Shown one piece after another: positions 1 through 5,057 of a stretch of DNA of 5,830 bases; position 1 is the first letter of the stretch, and the number at the start of each line of letters is the position of its first letter. The notes beneath the pieces are model-generated. The model did no database searches, was not told where the DNA came from, and saw only the letters and a list, made by a program, of their open reading frames with translations. Source of the DNA: Planctomycetaceae bacterium (GTDB lineage: Bacteria; Planctomycetota; Planctomycetia; Pirellulales; Pirellulaceae); the NCBI GenBank assembly GCA_003455945.1, contig DMPQ01000312.1:256-6085 (forward strand), written 5' to 3'. The position numbers and the translations under genes were made by a program.

Positions 1-15
1 GGTCCCGATCGCAAC

Positions 16-33
16 TCGGTCGGATCAGACCGA
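16..33. other. Short inverted repeat just after the transporter stop codon
   Basis: TCGGTC at 16-21 and GACCGA at 28-33 form a six-base-pair stem with a six-base loop, beginning immediately after the transporter's TGA (34-36, minus strand). No T-rich tract follows on the minus strand, so it does not meet the standard for an intrinsic terminator. It may be a weak 3' end structure or chance. Confidence 0.25.
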
Positions 34-2340
34 TCAGTGCCCTCGGGCCGATCCGCCGTCGTCGTCCGTCTCGGCGTCCTTGTGCATCCAGTAGGAGAGG
101 ACCGGCGAGAGCAGCAGACAGATACCGCCGGCGATCATGGCGGCGATCGCGATCTGATAGTAGACGCCTCCGTAGACGTTCACCGTCTCGCTCGGAACCG
201 GGATCAGCTTCTCCCCTTCGCCGCCGTGCCCGACCGCGGTGAACTTCGAGATGATGCCGGCCAGGTACTGCGACAGCGCGGTCGCCAGGAACCAGCTCCC
301 CATCACCGTGCTCACCAGCACCTTGGGAGCGAGCTTGGTCACCATCGACAGACCGACGGGCGACAGGCAGAGTTCGCCGGTCGTCTGGAACAGGTAGCCG
401 AAGACCAGGTACGGAATCGCGACCATACCGCGTTCGGTCGCCGCAGCCGCTCCCATATAGAAGCAGTAGAAACCGAGGCCGAGCTGGATCAGGCCGAGCG
501 AGAACTTGATCGGCGTGCTCGGTTCGAGCCTCAGATTCGCCAGGATCGTCCAGAGCGTCGTGAAGACGAGCCCCAGAATCATGATGAAGCCGGGGTTGAT
601 CGCCTGGAAGAACGACGCCGGAATCTCCGACTTCTGCTCCGCGACTCCCATCCCGACGTTGTCGGGCTGGACGTTCCAGTCGATCTCGAAGGCCGGCTCC
701 GAGAACACCTCGCGCAGCACCGTCAGATGCGTCAGCGTGAACATCGCGCCGCCGCTGGTCTGGCCGATCCAGTCCTCGGTCGGCACGAAGCGGATCGTCT
801 GACCGATGTCTCCTTCGGCCAGCGTTCGGTCGACCAGCTTGCGAGCGGTCGCTCCTTCGGCCGGCTTGTCCTCGCGCACCTTCATCGTCCTGCCGACCTG
901 TTCGGCAGTGACGACCCACAGGAGCGCGATGTCCTTCTCGTCCTCCAGGTTCTCGTCCTTCTTCAGCGCATCGAACGTCTCGCGAGTCAGCGTCCAGGGG
1001 CCTCGCGAGAACCCGAGCTGCTCCTGAGTCGGCTGCAGGCGGATCGACTGGCCGACCTCTTCCTGAGCGACGGTCCGCGTTTCGGTAACGCGGTCGACGT
1101 TTCGATCGGTGAAGTTGTTCAGGCTGCTCCCCGCCTGTTCGAAGAAGGCCCAGAACAGGAACGAGAAGAAGGTCAGGATCAGGACGACCTGCATCCGCTC
1201 GCGGGCGATCTTGCCCATGCGAGTCATCTCCCAGCCGAGATAGCCGAGCGCCAGGATGCCGGTGATCGACAGGACGAGACCGGCCGGCTTCGAGATCTCG
1301 CCGAGCAGGACCGAGAGGACCTTGTTGACCGCCGTCTGATCGTCGGCGCCGAGGCTCTTGATGTACGAATCGGGAACGACCGAGACCGGAACGCCGTTGT
1401 TGAACATCGACAAGCCGGAAACCAGCAGCGTGAAGACGACGATCGACACCAGGGTGCCGACCAGCGTGATGCCGAGCGCCTTGGGAACGTTGGCTCCCTT
1501 GGGAGGCAACCCCATGCTCGACGGCAATCCTCCCTTGCTGAGCGCGATGACCGCCGAGATCGCTCCGAACGCCAGCGCGACCGCCATCACGTAGTTGGCG
1601 GCCGAAGTGAAGGCGTTGTCGGGGCGGTAGTAGATCAGCCCGTAGGTCGCTGCGGCGGCAGCGATCAGGATCAGCCCCTGGCTCAGCAGCGTCGGCATCA
1701 CGAACGTCGCCAGACCGACGAGCATGCCGATCGTCGCGAGCCCGAAGCCCCAGTGCCATCCCTCGGTTTCGCCGATGTAGCCGCACAGCAGCGGACTCAT
1801 CGCCGCACCGAGATTGATGCCGATGTAGAAGATCGTAAACCCGCCGTCCCGTTTCGGACTCTTGGCCGGGTAGAGCGAGCCGACCATCGTCGAGATGTTC
1901 GGTTTGAAGAAACCGTTGCCGGCGATCAGCAGCGCAAGGGCCGTATAGAAGGCGAGCGAGTTCTCGATTCCCATCAGCAGATGGCCGGCCGCCATCAGCA
2001 CGCCGCCGAGAACCACGGCGATGCGCGGGCCGAGGTAGCGGTCGGCGATCATGCCGCCGAAGAACGGCGTCATGTAGACCAGGGCGGTGTAGGCGCCGTA
2101 GATCCCGTACGCCATGTCGTCGTCGAACTGCAGGAACCCCTTGGTCATGTAGAAGATCAGGAGGGCCCGCATTCCGTAGTACGAGAACCGCTCCCACATC
2201 TCGGCGAAGAACAGGGCGAAGAGCCCGGTCGGATGACCGGCGAACGTGGCCCCGCGAATCTCGGTCTCGAAGTCCGCGGCGGCGCCACCGCCGGAACCGC
2301 CTTGATCAGGAGAGAGCTGAGGGCCACGGAAGCGGTTCAT
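34..2340 (-). CDS. POT/PTR-family proton-coupled peptide transporter with a large TM7-TM8 insertion
   Basis: Inner-membrane major facilitator of the POT (PTR2) family, expected to import di- and tripeptides with protons. Family signatures are clear. ExxERFxYYG lies at residues 47-56 (E47, E50, R51), preceded by GHPTGL. GGMIADR is at 95-101, FFKPN at 144-148 (K146), and the second PTR signature FYIGINLGAA at 171-180. FWAFFEQAGSSL is at 396-407 in TM7, and GELCLSPVGLS at 655-665 (E656) in TM10. By eye there are about 16 hydrophobic stretches, more than the 12-14 usual in bacterial POTs. At 768 residues it is far longer than the roughly 500 of typical members, mainly because of a hydrophilic block at about 412-578. 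The N-terminus has a Gly-rich cytoplasmic extension of about 35 residues; the C-terminus is acidic. The ATG at 2340 is the only start after the in-frame stop at 2374-2376; only a weak GAGA precedes it. Exact substrate is unknown. Confidence 0.95.
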   Translation of the reverse strand: MNRFRGPQLSPDQGGSGGGAAADFETEIRGATFAGHPTGLFALFFAEMWERFSYYGMRALLIFYMTKGFLQFDDDMAYGIYGAYTALVYMTPFFGGMIADRYLGPRIAVVLGGVLMAAGHLLMGIENSLAFYTALALLIAGNGFFKPNISTMVGSLYPAKSPKRDGGFTIFYIGINLGAAMSPLLCGYIGETEGWHWGFGLATIGMLVGLATFVMPTLLSQGLILIAAAAATYGLIYYRPDNAFTSAANYVMAVALAFGAISAVIALSKGGLPSSMGLPPKGANVPKALGITLVGTLVSIVVFTLLVSGLSMFNNGVPVSVVPDSYIKSLGADDQTAVNKVLSVLLGEISKPAGLVLSITGILALGYLGWEMTRMGKIARERMQVVLILTFFSFLFWAFFEQAGSSLNNFTDRNVDRVTETRTVAQEEVGQSIRLQPTQEQLGFSRGPWTLTRETFDALKKDENLEDEKDIALLWVVTAEQVGRTMKVREDKPAEGATARKLVDRTLAEGDIGQTIRFVPTEDWIGQTSGGAMFTLTHLTVLREVFSEPAFEIDWNVQPDNVGMGVAEQKSEIPASFFQAINPGFIMILGLVFTTLWTILANLRLEPSTPIKFSLGLIQLGLGFYCFYMGAAAATERGMVAIPYLVFGYLFQTTGELCLSPVGLSMVTKLAPKVLVSTVMGSWFLATALSQYLAGIISKFTAVGHGGEGEKLIPVPSETVNVYGGVYYQIAIAAMIAGGICLLLSPVLSYWMHKDAETDDDGGSARGH
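763..822 (-). repeat. Repeat copy C in transporter insertion (residues 507-526)
   Basis: Closest match to copy A. The core IGQTIRFVPT (residues 512-521) is followed by a tail with G526 and then an MFTLT segment (533-537) equivalent to the WTLT of copy A. The copies are 53 and 30 residues apart (A to B, B to C), so spacing is irregular. Confidence 0.6.
853..912 (-). repeat. Repeat copy B in transporter insertion (residues 477-496)
   Basis: Most divergent copy. The core VGRTMKV (residues 482-488) aligns without gaps to VGQSIRL of copy A and IGQTIRF of copy C. The acidic residues before the core and the glycine at the copy end are retained; the Pro-Thr pair is not. Confidence 0.45.
1012..1071 (-). 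repeat. Repeat copy A in transporter insertion (residues 424-443)
   Basis: First copy of a degenerate protein repeat. The core is VGQSIRLQPT (residues 429-438), preceded by a short acidic stretch and followed by a glycine at 443. Similarity to copy C continues further, to a G..GPWTLT segment ending at residue 452. Confidence 0.6.
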
Positions 2341-2638
2341 GCACGGTTCTCGCGATGCAGGGTGACGAAGAACTCAGCCGCGGTCGGATGCGCGAGGGGC
2401 AATCGCGATCGGACTCGGACGGCGAACGAGCGGACTCGCGGGACAGGGACTGACCGAGCGGTCGATCTCGTGATGGTGCGGGGGGGCGAGGGGAGACAGG
2501 ATAGTCGATCCGCCGCAGGGAATGTAGTCGAACGAGCCGCTCTGGGGCGACCGGTGCGGCATCGTGCGAGGAGGCTTCGCGGCGTGCCGGGAAGAGGAGC
2601 TCCGACAGTCGGTTCGGCGCGGTGGCGTCGCCCCTCGG

Positions 2639-2668
2639 TTGACGCCTCCTTCGGACCGCTCGTAAACT
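2639..2668 (+). promoter_or_regulatory. Candidate sigma-70-type promoter for purA-uppS-cdsA
   Basis: TTGACG at 2639-2644 matches the -35 consensus at five of six positions. After an 18-base spacer, TAAACT at 2663-2668 matches the -10 consensus at four of six. This is the best such pair I found on the plus strand of an otherwise very GC-rich gap. A start near 2675 would give the purA message a leader of about 155 bases. The call is from sequence only and planctomycete promoters are poorly defined. Confidence 0.4.
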
Positions 2669-2706
2669 GCCGGATCGTGTCGAGCCGGGCGGTGTCGCCC
2701 GGTTGC

Positions 2707-2723
2707 GGAATCGATCCGATTCC
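2707..2723. promoter_or_regulatory. Inverted repeat in the purA leader
   Basis: GGAATCG (2707-2713) and CGATTCC (2717-2723) are perfect seven-base arms separated by ATC. The element lies about 40 bases downstream of the proposed -10 box. It could be a leader hairpin or a dyad operator that blocks elongation. No T-tract follows, so a terminator is unlikely. Confidence 0.35.
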
Positions 2724-2747
2724 CCTCGCGACGCCGCGGATCGCCGT

Positions 2748-2775
2748 ACGACCGACTCGGTTCGGTGACGGTCGT
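2748..2775 (+). promoter_or_regulatory. Second inverted repeat in the purA leader
   Basis: ACGACCG (2748-2754) pairs with CGGTCGT (2769-2775) around a 14-base loop. An alternative smaller stem, ACCGA (2751-2755) with TCGGT (2762-2766), uses part of the same left arm, so the two are mutually exclusive. With the stem at 2707-2723 this gives a structured leader about 55 bases before the purA start. In GC-rich DNA such pairings arise often by chance. Confidence 0.25.
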
Positions 2776-2819
2776 CATCCCGCCGCGCCCACCTCTCCTA
2801 TCCCCGCCGGAAATCGGCC

Positions 2820-2824
2820 AGGAG
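2820..2824 (+). promoter_or_regulatory. Ribosome binding site of purA
   Basis: AGGAG six bases before the TTG at 2831. It decides the start: the in-frame GTG at 2765 would add 22 Pro-rich residues absent from the PurA family and lacks a comparable site. Confidence 0.85.
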
Positions 2825-2830
2825 ACCACC

Positions 2831-4126
2831 TTGTCCGGACTTTGCGTGATCGGTCTGCAGTGGGGCGACGAAGCCAAGGGGAAGCTGGTCGACCTGCTGA
2901 CCGCGGAACAGGAAGTGGTCGTCCGGTACCAAGGGGGCGCCAACGCCGGTCACACCGTCGTCGTCGGCGACAAGACCTACAAGCTGCATCATGTGCCGAG
3001 CGGCATTCTCAACCCGAACGTGATGAACGTCATCACCGGCGGCGTCGTGCTCAACCCGCCGACGCTGCTCGACGAGATCGCGTCGCTCACCGCGCGGGAC
3101 ATCCGCGTCGCCGACAACCTGAAGATCAGCGACCGCGCGCATCTGGTGATGCCGTGGCATCTGGCCGAGGACCGGGCGCTCGACCGGGCGACTCCCGGTG
3201 ACGACAACATCGGCACGACGCTCCGCGGCATCGGCCCCTGTTACCGCGACAAGGTCGGCCGGGCGCACGCGATCCGGATGGGAGACATGTTCCGCGGCGA
3301 CTTCGCCGATCGCGTCCGCTCGATCTGCGCCGTGAAACGGACGCTGATCACGGGAATGGGGGGCGCCGATCTGGCCGAGACGCTCGATGCGGAGCGGATC
3401 ATCGAGCAGTACCGCGCCTTCGCCGAGCAGCTGCGTCCGCTGGTCGACGACACGACTCACTACCTGCTCGATGCGGTCGAGCAGGGGCGCAAGGTTCTCT
3501 TCGAGGGAGCCCAGGGAGCGCTGCTCGACATCGACCACGGCACCTTCCCGTTCGTCACCAGCAGCAACAGCTCGGGACTCGGCGTCTGTGCCGGATCGGG
3601 AGTGCCGCCGCGCTGGATCGACAAGGTGATCGGCGTCGCCAAGTGCTACTCGACGCGAGTCGGCGGCGGTCCCTTCCCGACCGAATTGCATGACGAGATC
3701 GGCCAGCGGATCCGCGACGTCGGCCGCGAGTACGGGACGACGACCGGTCGCCCGCGCCGCTGCGGCTGGTTCGATGCGGTCGCCGTCCGCTACACGGCTC
3801 GCTTGAGCGGCGTCGATACGCTGGCGATGATGATGCTCGACGTCCTCTCGTGCGTCGACGAGATCAAGGTCTGCGTCGCCTACGACATCGACGGCCAGCC
3901 AGTGACTCGCTTCCCCAGTCACGTCGATTCGCTGCGCCGCGCCAAGCCGATCTTCGAGACGCTGCCGGGGTGGAACGTCGACGTGACCGGGATCCGCAAC
4001 TACGACGACCTGCCGAGCAACGCCCGGTCGTACCTGGATCGGATTTCGGAACTGGTCGGACGTCCGGTCGAGATCGTGTCGGTCGGCCCCGATCGGGTCC
4101 AGACGATGTTCCGTCGGTTGGCGTGA
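2831..4126 (+). CDS. purA: Adenylosuccinate synthetase (IMP-aspartate ligase)
   Basis: Cytoplasmic enzyme joining IMP and aspartate with GTP hydrolysis to give adenylosuccinate, the first committed step from IMP to AMP. The TTG start gives 431 residues, essentially the length of E. coli PurA (432). Visible motifs: QWGDEAKGK at 10-18 with catalytic D13; GGANAGHT at 35-42 with catalytic H41; the IMP-loop [10 protein letters not shown] at 127-136; the family signature GIGPxYxxKxxR at 133-144; [13 protein letters not shown] at 225-237; and [11 protein letters not shown] at 303-313. Two GTP-site motifs deviate: the glycine of QWGDEGKG is A15, and the guanine-recognition TKLD is MMLD (334-337), keeping D337. 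From memory, planctomycete PurA proteins share these traits. All catalytic residues I can check are intact, so I expect an active enzyme. It leads the apparent purA-uppS-cdsA operon. Confidence 0.97.
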   Translation: MSGLCVIGLQWGDEAKGKLVDLLTAEQEVVVRYQGGANAGHTVVVGDKTYKLHHVPSGILNPNVMNVITGGVVLNPPTLLDEIASLTARDIRVADNLKISDRAHLVMPWHLAEDRALDRATPGDDNIGTTLRGIGPCYRDKVGRAHAIRMGDMFRGDFADRVRSICAVKRTLITGMGGADLAETLDAERIIEQYRAFAEQLRPLVDDTTHYLLDAVEQGRKVLFEGAQGALLDIDHGTFPFVTSSNSSGLGVCAGSGVPPRWIDKVIGVAKCYSTRVGGGPFPTELHDEIGQRIRDVGREYGTTTGRPRRCGWFDAVAVRYTARLSGVDTLAMMMLDVLSCVDEIKVCVAYDIDGQPVTRFPSHVDSLRRAKPIFETLPGWNVDVTGIRNYDDLPSNARSYLDRISELVGRPVEIVSVGPDRVQTMFRRLA

Positions 4127-4139
4127 GCTTTCGGACCGA

Positions 4140-4153
4140 GGCGGCGAGCCGCC
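4140..4153 (+). other. Intercistronic hairpin between purA and uppS
   Basis: GGCGG and CCGCC flank a CGAG tetraloop 13 bases after the purA stop. There is no following T-tract, so read-through into uppS is expected. It may be an mRNA-stability or processing stem, or chance in GC-rich sequence. Confidence 0.3.
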
Positions 4154-4185
4154 GGATGTCGCCCGAACGAGTCGATCAGCCGCGC

Positions 4186-4191
4186 GAGGAG
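4186..4191 (+). promoter_or_regulatory. Ribosome binding site of uppS
   Basis: GAGGAG six bases before the GTG at 4198. It favours that start over the in-frame ATG at 4156, which has no comparable site at proper spacing and would add 14 residues. Confidence 0.8.
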
Positions 4192-4197
4192 CCTGAC

Positions 4198-4980
4198 GTG
4201 AATCGGACCGAGCCGGATACGCTCGAACGGACCTTTCCCGACATCCCGACGGAGCGGCTGCCGAAGCACATCGCCTTCATCATGGACGGCAATGGCCGCT
4301 GGGCTCGCCGCCGCGGGCTGCCGCGGATCGAAGGGCATCGTCGAGGGGTCTCGACCGTCCGGCGTCTGGTCGAGGAATCGGCCCGACTCGGACTCGCCCA
4401 GATCACGCTCTACTGCCTGTCGAGCGAGAACTGGAAGCGGCCGGCTCACGAGCTCGAGTTCCTGATGGCGCTGCTCGAACAGTATCTGATCGAAGAGCGC
4501 CAGACGCTGATGGCCAACGACGTCCGGCTGAAGGTGATCGGCCGTCGCGACGGGATCCCGGAGAACGTGCTGGCCGAAATGGACCGGACGATCGAGATGT
4601 CGGCCGGCAACCGCGGGACGACGCTCTGCCTGGCGATCAACTACGGGGCGCGCGCCGAGCTGGTCGATGCAATGCGTTCCATCGCCGCCAAGGTCCGCGA
4701 CGGCGAGATGTCGACCGACGAGATCGACGAGTCGACGATCGAGTCGTCGCTGGCGACCCGCGGCATGCCCGATCCCGATCTGATGGTCCGGACCGCCGGC
4801 GAGATGCGCCTGAGCAACTTCCTGCTCTGGCAACTCAGCTACGCCGAACTCTGGGTCACCGAAGATTGCTGGCCCGATTTCGACCTGACGCATCTGCACC
4901 GGGCGATGCGCGACTTCGCGACGCGCGAACGGAAGTACGGCGGTCTTCCCGATCTGGCTCCGGAAACGGCGGAGCGCTGA
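4198..4980 (+). CDS. uppS: Isoprenyl transferase (undecaprenyl diphosphate synthase type)
   Basis: Cis-prenyltransferase that extends farnesyl diphosphate with isopentenyl diphosphate units, normally to C55 undecaprenyl diphosphate, the lipid carrier for peptidoglycan and other surface polymers. From GTG it has 260 residues (E. coli 253). It aligns with E. coli UppS at a constant offset of +4 through every landmark: HIAFIMDGNGRWA at 24-36 with D30 (E. coli D26), H47 (H43), SSENWKRP at 75-82 (S71, E73, N74, W75, R77 equivalents), and RTAGEMR at 198-204 giving R198 and R204. FLLWQLSYAELW follows with E217 (E213). All substrate and magnesium residues I can check are present. It lies 71 bases after purA and 77 before cdsA, consistent with one transcript. 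Product chain length cannot be read from sequence alone. Confidence 0.97.
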   Translation: MNRTEPDTLERTFPDIPTERLPKHIAFIMDGNGRWARRRGLPRIEGHRRGVSTVRRLVEESARLGLAQITLYCLSSENWKRPAHELEFLMALLEQYLIEERQTLMANDVRLKVIGRRDGIPENVLAEMDRTIEMSAGNRGTTLCLAINYGARAELVDAMRSIAAKVRDGEMSTDEIDESTIESSLATRGMPDPDLMVRTAGEMRLSNFLLWQLSYAELWVTEDCWPDFDLTHLHRAMRDFATRERKYGGLPDLAPETAER

Positions 4981-4999
4981 GTCGCGGGCGAAGGCGCGT

Positions 5000-5011
5000 C
5001 GCCGATCGGCG
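5000..5011. other. Perfect 12-base palindrome between uppS and cdsA
   Basis: CGCCGATCGGCG is fully self-complementary. It sits 20 bases after the uppS stop and about 35 before the cdsA ribosome binding site. No T-tract follows. It could be an intercistronic stem, but GATC-centred palindromes are common in this GATC-rich sequence. Confidence 0.25.
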
Positions 5012-5045
5012 CCGAACCGGTCCCGGAACGAGAGCGAGACTGAGC

Positions 5046-5051
5046 GAGGAG
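5046..5051 (+). promoter_or_regulatory. Ribosome binding site of cdsA
   Basis: GAGGAG six bases before GTG at 5058, the same layout as for uppS. The in-frame TTG at 5052 directly abuts this site with no spacer, so it is rejected as the start. Confidence 0.75.
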
Positions 5052-5057
5052 TTGCCG

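Larger units (their letters stand above)
607..1107 (-). other. Inserted soluble domain of the peptide transporter (residues about 412-578)
   Basis: This part of the transporter gene encodes a long hydrophilic, charged stretch between TM7 (ending in FEQAGSSLNNF) and TM8 (starting near FFQAINPGFIMIL). In ordinary bacterial POTs these helices are joined by a short loop. TM7 of POTs runs from the cytoplasm outward, so the block is predicted to lie outside the cytoplasmic membrane. The reading frame is continuous through it and base composition matches the flanks, so it looks like a native domain rather than a recent insertion. It differs in position from the extracellular domain of mammalian PepT1/PepT2, which lies between TM9 and TM10. 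I recognise no known fold. Boundaries are approximate. Confidence 0.8.
2341..2830. other. Divergent intergenic region between transporter and purA
   Basis: A 490-base gap between the divergently oriented peptide transporter and purA. I find no credible protein or RNA gene. The open frames that cross it are Arg/Ser/Pro-rich, match no family I recognise, and run antisense to, or out of frame into, purA. It contains the candidate purA promoter, two inverted repeats nearer purA, and a G-rich patch around 2480-2493 (a run of seven G, then four G). The transporter promoter should lie on the minus strand here, but I cannot pick out a convincing -35/-10 pair for it. Confidence 0.7.

Noticed and set aside
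2474..2521. Possible G-quadruplex in the G-rich patch
   Set aside because: A seven-G and a four-G run are close together, but the next run of three G is about 25 bases away, so the canonical four-run pattern is not met.
2498..2527. TATCCT on the minus strand as a -10 box for the transporter
   Set aside because: No acceptable -35 hexamer lies 16-18 bases upstream on that strand.
2568..2586. GAGGAGG followed nine bases later by GTG in the intergenic region, suggesting a small plus-strand gene
   Set aside because: The resulting frame has no stop before purA, overlaps purA out of frame for hundreds of bases, and gives an Arg/Pro-rich product with no motif.
2765..2830. GTG at 2765 as the purA start
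   Set aside because: It adds 22 Pro-rich residues before a protein that already has family length from the TTG at 2831, which has AGGAG at ideal spacing.
2374..2943. Minus-strand open frame ending 33 bases upstream of the transporter start
   Set aside because: It begins inside purA antisense, is low-complexity (Arg, Ser, Pro), and neither its first ATG nor the internal ATG at 2562 has a recognisable ribosome binding site.
37..3201. A plus-strand open frame of over 1000 codons, antisense to the transporter and running into purA
   Set aside because: Its product is an Arg/Asp/His-rich composition with no family motifs. It is opposite a gene with clear POT signatures and overlaps purA out of frame. 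Long antisense open frames are a normal by-product of GC-rich codon usage.
4156..4197. ATG at 4156 as the uppS start
   Set aside because: In frame, but without a good ribosome binding site; the GTG at 4198 has GAGGAG at six bases and gives normal family length.
3850..4197. Upstream extension of the uppS frame into purA as an overlapping or fused coding region
   Set aside because: The added residues are an out-of-frame reading of the purA C-terminus and show no similarity to cis-prenyltransferases.
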